From Allomuricauda sp. F6463D (GTDB lineage: Bacteria > Bacteroidota > Bacteroidia > Flavobacteriales > Flavobacteriaceae): a DNA stretch of 64,000 nucleotides. Shown here in pieces: positions 26,238 to 35,155 of this stretch. Below the pieces are notes generated by a model. It saw only the letters and a program-made list of their open reading frames with translations, was not told the DNA's origin and did not search any database. Made by a program: the position numbers and the translations under genes. Location: NCBI RefSeq assembly GCF_023015965.1, contig NZ_JALKAN010000001.1:1076160-1140159 (forward strand), written 5' to 3'. Position 1 is the first letter of the stretch; every line of letters starts with the position of its first letter.

Positions 26238-28439
26238 CTAACCTACCAATGGTGGTTTTTCATTAATGAAAGGCTGGTTATAATGCCGCCTGCCTGTTGC
26301 TTTATACAATGCATTTGCCAATGCACCTATGGCCGGAGGCAAAGAAGGTTCCCCTAAACCAGTTGGATCAATACCATTATCCACAAAGAACACCTCAATA
26401 TTCTTCGGTGCCTCTGAATGGCGCATAAGACGGTAATTATCAAAATTCGATTGTTGTGGTTTTCCCTCTTCAAAAGTCATTGCACTATAGGTTGAATGTC
26501 CTATACCGTCGATCATACCCCCTTCTATTTGGTTTTTAGCCGCTAAAGGATTAACTACTATACCGCAGTCCACGGCACACCAAATGTTTTCTACTCTCGG
26601 CATATCATCAGTATCTTCCAATTCCAGTACCTGAGCCACATAGGAATTGTGACAATAGTACGCCGCAACGCCTCTAGCCTTGCCTGTTTCTGAGCCCCAA
26701 TTGGCTTTTTCCTTAACCAGTTTTAAAACCCCTGCATAACGTTGTGGATCATAATCGTTCTTTTCCGGGTCACCTACAGGATTGTTGATAGCCCTATCAA
26801 AGAGCTCCAAACGGAATTCCAATGGATCTTTTCCTGCGGCTTCTGCAACTTCATCCATAAATGCCTGTTCTGCCCCTGCAATAAAATTAGAACGTGGTGC
26901 TCTCCATGCTCCTGTGGTCACATTACTTTGCAAGCTATGCTTTTCTGCTAAATAGTTGTCCACCGCACCAGCTGGGAAACGGTTTTCAAAGATGAGGTCA
27001 TCGTTGGTACCTGCTCCACGCACATGCCATGCAATTAGTTTGCCATCTTCATCAAGGCCTGCTTTGAACTTTACTTTATAAGAAGGTCGATAGGTGCCTT
27101 GTGTCATATCATCTTCCCTGGAATACACCAATTTAACGGGGGCATTCATTTTTTGGGAAATTGAGGCTGCTTCCACGGCAAAGGTTCCATATAAGCGCCG
27201 ACCAAATCCCCCACCCATACGGGTCATCATTATATCTATTTTTTCTGCTGGCAAACCTAATCTGGAAACCAAGGTTTTTTCCAAAAATTCTGGCGTCTGA
27301 ATAGGGCCGAGCAATTCTGCTTTTTCCGATGTAACATGTGCAAAAAAGTTCATTGGCTCCATGGTATTGTGGGCCAAATATGGTGCAGAATAGATGCTTT
27401 CAACAATTTTTGTTGCTTTTTTAAAGGCCGCATCCACATTCCCATCCTCTCTGGCCGGTTCTTCCTGAGGCTTTTCCAATAACGATGCCAACGCCTCGTC
27501 ATGGTAAGCGGAGCTTTCTAACTTAGATGCTTCCTCCCATTCCACATCCAGTGCTTTTTTGGCTTGCATACATTCCCAGGTACTATTGCCTACAATGGCT
27601 ACCAATTCTGGGATTCCTCCACCATCCGCCCATTGTCTTTCAACATCATCCGGGTAGGCTTCAAAATGGAAAACATCCTTTATACCGGGCATAGATTTTA
27701 CCGATTCCGCATTCATGCTCTTAAATTTCATTCCAAAAGCTGGCGGATGTACGATCATTGCAGTAAGCATGCCTTCTTTATACACATCCAACCCAAATAA
27801 GGGTTTACCTGTTACAATTTTTTTGCCATCTACATTTCTCTTATCAGTACCGATAATCGAAAAATCGCCATTATCCTTCAACTGCACTTCTTCCGGAACT
27901 TCAATACTGGATGCCGCTGAGGCCATTTCTCCAAAACCTGCTGAGTTTCCACTTCCTTGGTGTGTAAGTACTCCATCTTTTACGGTAATTTCATCTGCTG
28001 AAACACCCCAAGCTTGTGCTGCAGCTTCTTTTAGCATGTGTTTTGCCGTGGCTCCGGCCATTCGTAAACTTTCCCACCCCTGTCGGATGGATTGGCTACC
28101 ACCGGCCAATTGTCTTGTGAAAATATCGGTGTTCAACGGTGCCTGTTCCACGATTACATCTTTCCAAGCCACATCGAGCTCTTCTGCGACGATCATGGGC
28201 ATAGCCGTTTTAACGTTCTGACCAATTTCTGGGTTGGGCGACATAATGGTCACCATCCCATTGTCTCCTACTTTTAGAAACCCATTAAATTCAAACCATT
28301 CTTTGGGCAGGTTGTTTACCTGTTCCGGTGTCATTTTACAAGAAGCCAACCAATTAAACCCAATAACAAGTCCTCCACTGGCCAATCCTGCATTTCGAAT
28401 AAAGGAGCGTCGTCCTATTTTTGTCTTTACAAGTGTCAT
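26238..28439 (-). CDS. xanthine-oxidase-family molybdopterin-binding subunit (IorB-like)
   Basis: A 733-residue molybdenum-cofactor subunit of the isoquinoline 1-oxidoreductase/aldehyde-oxidase type. The N-terminus carries a twin-arginine signal (GRRSFIRNAGLASGG, with LASC after it), so the enzyme is exported folded. Cofactor motifs are GGGFGRRLYG, GAWRAPRSNFIAGAEQAFMDE, VDCGIVVNPLAAKNQIEGGMIDG, and the C-terminal GLGEPSLPPAIGALANAL with the likely catalytic glutamate. It pairs with the (2Fe-2S) subunit 18 bases upstream. There is no FAD subunit or adjacent cytochrome gene, so the electron acceptor is unclear. It hydroxylates an aldehyde or N-heterocycle. Confidence 0.9.
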   Translation of the reverse strand: MTLVKTKIGRRSFIRNAGLASGGLVIGFNWLASCKMTPEQVNNLPKEWFEFNGFLKVGDNGMVTIMSPNPEIGQNVKTAMPMIVAEELDVAWKDVIVEQAPLNTDIFTRQLAGGSQSIRQGWESLRMAGATAKHMLKEAAAQAWGVSADEITVKDGVLTHQGSGNSAGFGEMASAASSIEVPEEVQLKDNGDFSIIGTDKRNVDGKKIVTGKPLFGLDVYKEGMLTAMIVHPPAFGMKFKSMNAESVKSMPGIKDVFHFEAYPDDVERQWADGGGIPELVAIVGNSTWECMQAKKALDVEWEEASKLESSAYHDEALASLLEKPQEEPAREDGNVDAAFKKATKIVESIYSAPYLAHNTMEPMNFFAHVTSEKAELLGPIQTPEFLEKTLVSRLGLPAEKIDIMMTRMGGGFGRRLYGTFAVEAASISQKMNAPVKLVYSREDDMTQGTYRPSYKVKFKAGLDEDGKLIAWHVRGAGTNDDLIFENRFPAGAVDNYLAEKHSLQSNVTTGAWRAPRSNFIAGAEQAFMDEVAEAAGKDPLEFRLELFDRAINNPVGDPEKNDYDPQRYAGVLKLVKEKANWGSETGKARGVAAYYCHNSYVAQVLELEDTDDMPRVENIWCAVDCGIVVNPLAAKNQIEGGMIDGIGHSTYSAMTFEEGKPQQSNFDNYRLMRHSEAPKNIEVFFVDNGIDPTGLGEPSLPPAIGALANALYKATGRRHYNQPFINEKPPLVG

Positions 28440-28457
28440 GATGCTGATTTTATGGGT

Positions 28458-28913
28458 TTATGATTTAGCTGCAAGTTTTACGGCCTTTTTAATTCTGGTA
28501 TAGGTACCACAACGACAGATGTTACCGTTCATGGCCATTTCAATTTCTCCGTCTGTTGGGTTTGGGTTTTTATCCAAAAACGCTGAAGCCGTCATAATTT
28601 GACCCGCTTGGCAGTACCCACATTGTGGCACATCTTCTTCCAACCAAGCTTTTTGTACTGGATGATCGCCTTTTTCCGACAATCCTTCGATAGTCGTAAT
28701 TTTGGAATCCCCTACCGTTGAAACTGTGAGCATACACGCCCTGGTTGCCGTGCCATCCAAATGAATGGTACAGGCTCCACATTGCGCTATACCGCAACCA
28801 AATTTTGTTCCAACCAAGTTTAAATGATCTCTTAAAACCCAAAGGATTGGTGTAGAAGGGTCTACATCCACCTCTTGTTCTTTTCCGTTGATGTTTAGTG
28901 TAAATGTTGCCAT
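28458..28913 (-). CDS. (2Fe-2S) subunit of the molybdenum hydroxylase (IorA-like)
   Basis: A 151-residue iron-sulfur protein with both expected clusters: a plant-type ferredoxin set ([17 protein letters not shown], then RACML) and a C-terminal helical set ([12 protein letters not shown], then [11 protein letters not shown]). This is the small subunit that passes electrons out of the molybdenum subunit downstream. The IorA-type length fits. No signal peptide is present, consistent with export as a complex by the Tat signal of the large subunit. First gene of a two-gene operon. Confidence 0.93.
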   Translation of the reverse strand: MATFTLNINGKEQEVDVDPSTPILWVLRDHLNLVGTKFGCGIAQCGACTIHLDGTATRACMLTVSTVGDSKITTIEGLSEKGDHPVQKAWLEEDVPQCGYCQAGQIMTASAFLDKNPNPTDGEIEMAMNGNICRCGTYTRIKKAVKLAAKS

Positions 28914-29140
28914 ATGTTGATTAATTCATTCTCAATTTATTGATTTTCATCAACATTAAGATTGATTGCGTTAAACATTTTTAAAAAATTAACATTGTTT
29001 TCGGTTTTTTCTCGATTACTTAAAATCAGTTTAAATAAGTACCTCGTATAGATCTGATTAAAAGTTAAACGTCCCAACTCTATTTGACTTGATAATAGTA
29101 TTATTGAACGTATTAAGATCACCACCAAAAGTTCTTATTA

Positions 29141-29752
29141 TCAATATTGCACAATGGTTCTAAAAGTAAGGTTGATTCTTGGTGTTTTAATCATTTTTGT
29201 CGGGGGCAAACGATGATGCCAAAAAGTTTGGGTCTCGCCTTTCATCACTAAAAGACTACCGTGATCTAATCCCAGCTTCACTTTTGCATCGGTAGTTTTG
29301 TGCTTAAAAACAAAATTGCGTTCTGCACCAAAACTAAGGGAAGCAATAGCTCCATTCTGCGCCAATTCTTTTTCGTCATCGCTATGCCAAGACATCCCTT
29401 CTTCTCCAGAGTGATAAAAGTTAAGTAAGCATGAATTGAAGGTTTCTTTGGTTAACTGTTCAGTACGTTTTTTCAATTTTAATAATTCTGGTGTCCAAAA
29501 GAGTGCCTTTTTTGTTATATTGGAATAGGTATATTCAAAAGGTTTTTCTCCATACCATGCTACTTTGCGCTTGGTAATGATACGTTTTCCAAACATTTGT
29601 ACCGTATCGTGCTCCCAAGGTATGGTGTCTCTAAGTTTTTGGAAATATCCATTGGCTTCTGTGGGCTCCATAATGGGTCCAAAGTAATTGACTATTCCCC
29701 CGTAGGGCAGCCAATTCTTATTTGGGTCTATTTGGTTGGTAAACAAATCCAT
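29141..29752 (-). CDS. alkB: AlkB-type 2-oxoglutarate/Fe(II) DNA or RNA demethylase
   Basis: A 203-residue protein of the AlkB family. The iron site is visible as H-x-D in MSWHSDDEKEL and a later histidine in FWHHRLPPT; the 2-oxoglutarate arginines are in KTPRINLTFR. The substrate lid carries KVAWYGEKPFEYTYS, and ASLSFGAERNFVFKHK and LDHGSLLVMKGETQ are standard strands. It removes methyl groups from alkylated bases. It lies 19 bases downstream of the WYL regulator gene on the same strand, so the two may be co-transcribed. Confidence 0.92.
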   Translation of the reverse strand: MDLFTNQIDPNKNWLPYGGIVNYFGPIMEPTEANGYFQKLRDTIPWEHDTVQMFGKRIITKRKVAWYGEKPFEYTYSNITKKALFWTPELLKLKKRTEQLTKETFNSCLLNFYHSGEEGMSWHSDDEKELAQNGAIASLSFGAERNFVFKHKTTDAKVKLGLDHGSLLVMKGETQTFWHHRLPPTKMIKTPRINLTFRTIVQY

Positions 29753-29771
29753 TCCACTATTTTACTCTTAC

Positions 29772-30728
29772 TTAAGAAGATAGCATTTCTTGGCTTTTGG
29801 TCAGTATTTCTGTCACCCTTTTCTTTAATGTCTCGGGTTCCATAATCTTTGCATAATCCCCGAACATAAGGTACCAACGGGCAAAACCGTTCTCGAGGTC
29901 GGTGGTCATGAATGTCATTTCCACATCTTTTCCTTTATCTTCCTCGGAAATGAGCCCATAATATTTGCTTTGGCCCTGGATAAACTTGGCTACGGATTTA
30001 TTTACCAATATCCTCACCTTCGTTTTGCTCACAACTTCTCTTTTCTTTCGATGTTCATCAATGGTTCCGTGTTTCAATAAAAAGTCGAGTGAGGTTCTTG
30101 TTATTTTATGAATCCTATCAGTTCGGAAATGCCTGTAATCCGTTCGTAAGTGACAAAATCCCAAAATGTACCAAAATCCATTTTCATGAAAGAGGCCTAC
30201 AGGTTCTATTCTCCGTTCCGATGGGATTTCTTCCCGTAACGACTCATACCGTAAAAAGACCTGTTTCTGTTCTGCAATACTCTCGAACAATATCTCTAGT
30301 GCATTGGACACCTCATTATTAAACAAAGCTTGCCCCGGTGTTATGGACACTTGCGATTCCAAAGCTTCCACCCAATCCTTTTCACTCCCACGAAGTACCG
30401 ATTTAAGTTTAAACATAGCAGATTCATAATAGGCCCCAAGCGATTTATCTGTAAATTTTTGCATCAACTTTTCAGCCGCCACAAAACTTCCCGCCTCTTC
30501 TCGGGTAAACATTACCGGGGGCAAACGATAACCGTCCATAATGGAATATCCCACACCTGCTTCGCTAATAATTGGCACTCCCGATGCTTCCAAAGTCCTG
30601 ATATCCCTATAAATGGTTCGTAAACTGACTTCGAACCGGTCTGCGAGTTCCTGTGCTTTTACAATTCGCTTGGTCTGCAATTGTATTAAAATAGCAACTA
30701 TCCTATCAAATCGTTTTACGGTATCCAT
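29772..30728 (-). CDS. YafY-type WYL-domain transcriptional regulator
   Basis: A helix-turn-helix/WYL regulator of about 318 residues. The start MDTVKRFDRIVAILIQLQTK is preferred because the family begins with a short RxDRLxxIL motif; a longer frame from 30800 would add 24 residues and cannot be excluded. The N-terminal HTH_11 is residues 1-60 (VSLRTIYRDIRTLEASGVPI). The WYL domain is around residues 145-215 (RRIEPVGLFHENGFWYILGFCHLR), followed by a WCX C-terminal part. WYL domains bind nucleic acids or ligands. It is divergent from the DinB gene, a common regulator-target pairing. Confidence 0.87.
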   Translation of the reverse strand: MDTVKRFDRIVAILIQLQTKRIVKAQELADRFEVSLRTIYRDIRTLEASGVPIISEAGVGYSIMDGYRLPPVMFTREEAGSFVAAEKLMQKFTDKSLGAYYESAMFKLKSVLRGSEKDWVEALESQVSITPGQALFNNEVSNALEILFESIAEQKQVFLRYESLREEIPSERRIEPVGLFHENGFWYILGFCHLRTDYRHFRTDRIHKITRTSLDFLLKHGTIDEHRKKREVVSKTKVRILVNKSVAKFIQGQSKYYGLISEEDKGKDVEMTFMTTDLENGFARWYLMFGDYAKIMEPETLKKRVTEILTKSQEMLSS

Positions 30729-30999
30729 TCCCATAATTGCATGAGCTATCTCCCAAAGATAGGATTTCAATCCAAGGATGGGAGGTCTTTTCTGGCTCAT
30801 ATTTATTTTAAATATTTAATTATTTCAAACCTTCAATGTCTTTACTGTTGTCACATTACACGGCCAAAACTATTCACGTAACGTGACAACCGTCTATCAA
30901 CAAGGTTTTTTTGGATAGCTTTTTTTACTACTGACATGGGGCTGTCACACCCCCTCTTAATTTTGATTTCGGAAGCAATAATTCTAAAATTCACAACAC

Positions 31000-31500
31000 A
31001 TGGAAAACACCAGTAAAAAACAAACAACAGCAACACAGGTAATAAGCCCAGAACAATTACTGCAACATTACCAAGGGCACAGAAAACTTACCCGAAAAGT
31101 TATTGAGACATTTCCAGAAAACGATTTTTTTAATCACAGTATTGGAGGTATGCGACCTTTTTCCGAAATAACAAAGGAGCTTTTGGCTATTGCCGTTCCT
31201 GGACTTACCGAAATCGTTTCTGGCGCTAACGGGGACTTTGATGAAAATAAGGACTACGGGCACACAAAGGCTCAGTTTTTGGAGAAATGGGACCGGGACA
31301 CCGAAGAAATCAATAAGCTATGGCGTCAAATCCCTTTGGAACGTTATCAAGAACACATTACTCTTTTTGGACAGTACGAAGGCACCGTTCAATCTTCCAT
31401 TCTATATTTTATAGATAATGAAATCCATCATCGTGGACAAGGATTTGTTTACCTACGTGCTTTGGACATTGAACCTCCTTTTTTTTATAACCGAGATTGA
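31000..31500 (+). CDS. DinB-family protein
   Basis: A 166-residue four-helix-bundle protein of the DinB/YfiT superfamily. The expected helices and metal-binding histidines are visible: LLQHYQGHRKLTRKVIETFPENDFFNHSIGG with an N-terminal His, and the C-terminal FIDNEIHHRGQGFVYLRAL with HH that completes the nickel/zinc-like site. DinB proteins are thought to be metal-dependent thiol transferases or hydrolases; the substrate here is unknown. It faces the WYL regulator across a shared promoter region, and AlkB lies behind that regulator. Confidence 0.88.
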   Translation: MENTSKKQTTATQVISPEQLLQHYQGHRKLTRKVIETFPENDFFNHSIGGMRPFSEITKELLAIAVPGLTEIVSGANGDFDENKDYGHTKAQFLEKWDRDTEEINKLWRQIPLERYQEHITLFGQYEGTVQSSILYFIDNEIHHRGQGFVYLRALDIEPPFFYNRD

Positions 31501-31508
31501 TTCGCTGC

Positions 31509-31727
31509 ATGAGAACTGTTCACGTATTTAAAACAACCGTAAAGAGAAAGAAGGAGATTAAAAAACTTCGCTCTTCTTTGAACAAGTTGGTCAATAAAAA
31601 TGGGTGTTGGAATTTTGATTTGGAGGATTGTGATAATATTCTCCGTATTGAAACACAAAACCTTAGTGCACTTGCAATTTCTACACTATTAAAAAAAAAT
31701 GGTTTTTACTGCGAAGAGTTAGAATAA
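31509..31727 (+). CDS. small HMA-like fold protein without the metal CxxC
   Basis: A 72-residue cytosolic protein beginning MRTVHVFKTTVKRKKEIKKL. The alternation of strand-helix-strand-strand-helix-strand (VHVFKTTV, LRSSLNKLV, CWNFDLEDCDNILRIE, LSALAISTLLKKNGF) is that of the ferredoxin-like heavy-metal-associated domain, but the M-x-C-x-x-C metal loop is absent. I recognise the string WNFDLEDCDNILRIE from similar small flavobacterial proteins. The frame also reads from a TTG at 31497, but ATG 31509 fits the family. It starts nine bases after the DinB stop. Confidence 0.75.
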   Translation: MRTVHVFKTTVKRKKEIKKLRSSLNKLVNKNGCWNFDLEDCDNILRIETQNLSALAISTLLKKNGFYCEELE

Positions 31728-31740
31728 ACCATAATACTAA

Positions 31741-31813
31741 AAGGCCGTCTAGAATGTTGATTTTCATCACCCTGAATATTTTTCAGAAGAATATTTCTAA
31801 TCCAGACGGCCTT
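31741..31813. other. long hairpin between convergent genes
   Basis: AAGGCCGTCT (31741-31750) pairs perfectly with AGACGGCCTT (31804-31813). The 53-base loop contains a second imperfect stem, GAATATTTTTC with GAAGAATATT. No T run follows, so a bidirectional terminator or a structured RNA end are both possible. Confidence 0.55.
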
Positions 31814-31823
31814 CATAATTATA

Positions 31824-34800
31824 TTAAAGCCCAACCTTTTGCTTAAGTGTGTTAAATTCGGTTAACAGCTCTTGGTAACTATCTTTTTCTTCTTGACCCA
31901 GTTGTTTATCGGCACCGCTCAGTATATAATATAAATACGATATCTGTGCTACCATAACTACCTCCGGATATGCGCCTTCATCATTCTTGAGTTGTTTTAA
32001 GGCTTCCTTATAAGGTTTTAAGTCGGCTTCACTAGCGTTGTTCTTTTTAAGGTCATTTATTGTGCTTTCAACTTTATCCTGAAATTTTCTTGCTTCAGAC
32101 AAAAGATCGATTACTTTAAACTGTAGTTCCTGTTGTTCCCTCATATCGGAAATGACAACTCCATCTTCTTTAAGCCTGGGATCCACAAGAACTTCAAAAG
32201 GTTTTTCGAACGACTGGTTACCTACGATCAGTTTTGCCGTATATTTCCCAGGTAAGACCATTGGACCATTTTGGTATCTCCTTTTCTTATTTTTTGCCCA
32301 AGCTCCTTTTTGTTGCATATTCCACTCAAATCGATTCAACCCCTGTTTGGTCTCTAGCTTTTCATCTGTATAAACAAAAGTCGCGCTAAGGTTCATGTCC
32401 TCCACTGTTTCGGTTGTGGATTCCAACTTTGTAGAATCGCTTACAATAGTTGCGATCACCTTGCCTTGCGCATCCATAATCTGAAGGCTAACCCCCTCTT
32501 TTATATCTGATGGCAAATAATAATCTATAAGTACACTTGCAGAAGGATAATCCGGAAAACCTCCTCCCCGTCGCGGAGTTCTATACCTAAAGGTATTGTC
32601 TGGCTTAAACAACACAGGAGAATCCTTAAGTTGGGTAATATTCGGATCATGAAGCGTTGTTACTTTATCCAATATCCAAAACCCACGTCCCATAGTGCTT
32701 AAAATCAAGTCGCCTCGAAACAAAATAATATCTGTGATAGGTGTAACTGGAAGGTTTTGTTGGAATTCCTTCCAAGTTTTTCCATCATCAAACGAGATAA
32801 ACATACCAAACTCGGTGCCTGCATATAAAAGGCCTTCCCTAACAGGATCTTCTCGAAGTACCCTGGCGGTATAGTCCGATGGGATTCCATTGGATTCAGC
32901 ACTGATCAAAACCCAACTTTCGCCATAATCCTCTGTTTTGTAAAAATACGGTGTAGTGTCGCCCAGTAAATGGCGATCCACCGCAATATATGCCTTAGCG
33001 GGGTCAAACTGTGATGGTTCAATGGATTCCACCCTACCTCCTTTAGGTAATTTTTTCGGCGTTACGTTTTTCCACGTTTTTCCGCCATCCTTTGTAATCG
33101 ATACAACCCCATCGTTTGATCCTGTCCAAATCAACCCGTTACTGATCTTGGATTCTCTAATGGAATACAGCGTGCTGTAATACTCCTCTCCCGTAATATC
33201 ACGGGTAATAGGATTTCCAGATATAACTTGTTTATCTGGCTCGTTTGCGGTTAGATCTGGTGAAATAATATCCCAATTCTTACCTCCGTTACTTGTTCTG
33301 TGCAGGTATTGCGACCCCATGTACACCACTTCTGGGTTGTATGGGGAAACATGGATGGGTGCCACCCGCTGAAATCTATATTTTAAATCCTTTGGATTGT
33401 GCCCATAGATGTTGGATGCACCTATGGAATATTCCCTGCTCAACCCTGTTTTTTTGCTATAAACGCTAAAACGGCCTTTACAGTTATTGTATACGATGTA
33501 ATGGTTGCCCGGCATTGGGATTACTGGTCCTGTCTCACAGCCACCAACATTCATCATAATACTTTCATTGGGTGTTGTTGTGGCCTTTGGCGCCCTACTT
33601 GGAATAGCCAATGTGGTATTATCTTGCTGTGCTCCATATACCCAATAAGGATATTGATCGTCCACTGCAACCTGATAGATTTCCGCAGTTGGCTGGTTAT
33701 ATTGGGTGGACCATGTCTTTCCTCCGTTATGGGAAACATTGGCTCCCCCGTCATTACACTGAATCAATAAATCTGGATTGTTTGGATTAAGCCATATATC
33801 ATGGTTATCAACATGGGGAACACTCATATGTGTCCATGTTTCCCCCCCGTCCGTGGATTTTATTAATGGATTGGCATTGGAAAAAACAATATCTGGATTG
33901 GTAGGGTCCAATTCAATATTGGTATAATAAAATGGCCTGTTCACCAATCTTATATCATCCGAAACATGGGTAAACGATTTACCTTGATCTTCTGATTTAT
34001 AAAGTCCTCTGTCTTTATCTGGAGCCTCGATCACAGCATATAAAATTCTTGAATCTGCTTGTGAAACGGCCAAATCAATTTTACCGATCAATCCCTTGGG
34101 CAAGCCGTTTTCCAATTTTTCCCAGTCTTTTCCTCCGTTTATAGATTTATAGATACCGCCCTCGCTATTTTTTCCACCGGAATCAATGGTCCATGGCGTC
34201 CTACGTGTCTTCCAAGCGGCCGCGTACACTGTATTTGGATTTCCCGGTAACAGTTCTAAGTCAGCAAATCCAGTTTCATCGGAAACATACAATACTTTTT
34301 CCCATGTTTTTCCTCCATCAACAGTTTTAAAAATACCACGTTGGCTATTGGGCTTAAAAGCGTTTCCAATAGCTGCCACCCAAACTATATTGTTATTTGT
34401 AGGATCTATTTCAACAGCGCCGATTTGGCCTGCATTTTCCAGTCCGATATGTTCCCAAGTTTTTCCTGCATCAATGGATTTATACATCCCCTTACCTTCA
34501 ATAATGTTACTTCGGATTCCATCGGAACCTGTACCTACATATACGATATTGGGGTCATTGGCCGCTATTTCTATAGCTCCAATCGATGGGGTGTTAAAAA
34601 ACCCATCAGAAACGTTGTTCCAAGTGGTTCCGTAGTCCTCCGTTTTCCACACACCAGCTCCTGAAGCTCCAAAATAAAAGGTTCCTGGCTGCATCGGTGT
34701 ACCTGTCACAGTAGTTACACGCCCACCCCTGGAAGGTCCTATGGTACGGTATTGCAAGGATTCAAAATCCTGTGCAAATGTTGCACAACTCAATAAAAAA

Positions 34801-34838
34801 GTAAATAGAAAATAAAAGGATCGTTGCTTTAAGCTCAT
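31824..34838 (-). CDS. secreted BNR/VPS10-like beta-propeller protein
   Basis: A 1004-residue secreted protein with a signal peptide (cut after ATFAQ). About residues 25-740 form repeated BNR/sortilin-type blades, each with the S-x-D-x-G-x-T-W turn (TEDYGTTWNNV, SIDAGKTWEHIG, TVDGGKTWEKV, SINGGKDWEKL, SEDQGKSFTHV and others). The C-terminal about 250 residues have an Ig-like part (GLNRFEWNMQQKGAW) and a helical tail (MREQQELQFKVIDLL). Such WD40/YVTN/BNR-like proteins are common in Bacteroidota and are often annotated as glycosyl hydrolases, but catalytic residues are not identified. It is a single gene. Confidence 0.88.
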   Translation of the reverse strand: MSLKQRSFYFLFTFLLSCATFAQDFESLQYRTIGPSRGGRVTTVTGTPMQPGTFYFGASGAGVWKTEDYGTTWNNVSDGFFNTPSIGAIEIAANDPNIVYVGTGSDGIRSNIIEGKGMYKSIDAGKTWEHIGLENAGQIGAVEIDPTNNNIVWVAAIGNAFKPNSQRGIFKTVDGGKTWEKVLYVSDETGFADLELLPGNPNTVYAAAWKTRRTPWTIDSGGKNSEGGIYKSINGGKDWEKLENGLPKGLIGKIDLAVSQADSRILYAVIEAPDKDRGLYKSEDQGKSFTHVSDDIRLVNRPFYYTNIELDPTNPDIVFSNANPLIKSTDGGETWTHMSVPHVDNHDIWLNPNNPDLLIQCNDGGANVSHNGGKTWSTQYNQPTAEIYQVAVDDQYPYWVYGAQQDNTTLAIPSRAPKATTTPNESIMMNVGGCETGPVIPMPGNHYIVYNNCKGRFSVYSKKTGLSREYSIGASNIYGHNPKDLKYRFQRVAPIHVSPYNPEVVYMGSQYLHRTSNGGKNWDIISPDLTANEPDKQVISGNPITRDITGEEYYSTLYSIRESKISNGLIWTGSNDGVVSITKDGGKTWKNVTPKKLPKGGRVESIEPSQFDPAKAYIAVDRHLLGDTTPYFYKTEDYGESWVLISAESNGIPSDYTARVLREDPVREGLLYAGTEFGMFISFDDGKTWKEFQQNLPVTPITDIILFRGDLILSTMGRGFWILDKVTTLHDPNITQLKDSPVLFKPDNTFRYRTPRRGGGFPDYPSASVLIDYYLPSDIKEGVSLQIMDAQGKVIATIVSDSTKLESTTETVEDMNLSATFVYTDEKLETKQGLNRFEWNMQQKGAWAKNKKRRYQNGPMVLPGKYTAKLIVGNQSFEKPFEVLVDPRLKEDGVVISDMREQQELQFKVIDLLSEARKFQDKVESTINDLKKNNASEADLKPYKEALKQLKNDEGAYPEVVMVAQISYLYYILSGADKQLGQEEKDSYQELLTEFNTLKQKVGL

Positions 34839-35155
34839 GGGTCAGTAGAATAGTTTGGTTGAATCCCAAATCTACTAAATACTTGGTCAATTTGAAATGG
34901 TCCATGATAGAAAAAAATGTCTTTTACAAAAATGTGGTTGATGCTAAAAGTGATATGCCTTATTAGAATTTATCAAAATTTATACATGATATTGCTTTTT
35001 TAAAGAACACTACGTACTGAAAAAATGTGGGCTCTTCATCACCTGCAATCATTTTACACTCGTAAAGTGTTAAGATATTGAAAGTTGGAAATGCAAAATA
35101 AAAATCAAGAAAAGGGCTATCTTGTAAATTCTAAGATCAAAACATTAAATTAAGA
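34839..35155. other. 317-bp divergent intergenic region
   Basis: It separates the BNR-protein gene (minus) from the hybrid two-component gene (plus). An inverted pair ACACT/AGTGT around 35055-35071 is the only small palindrome seen. No frame or promoter could be placed with confidence. Confidence 0.35.
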
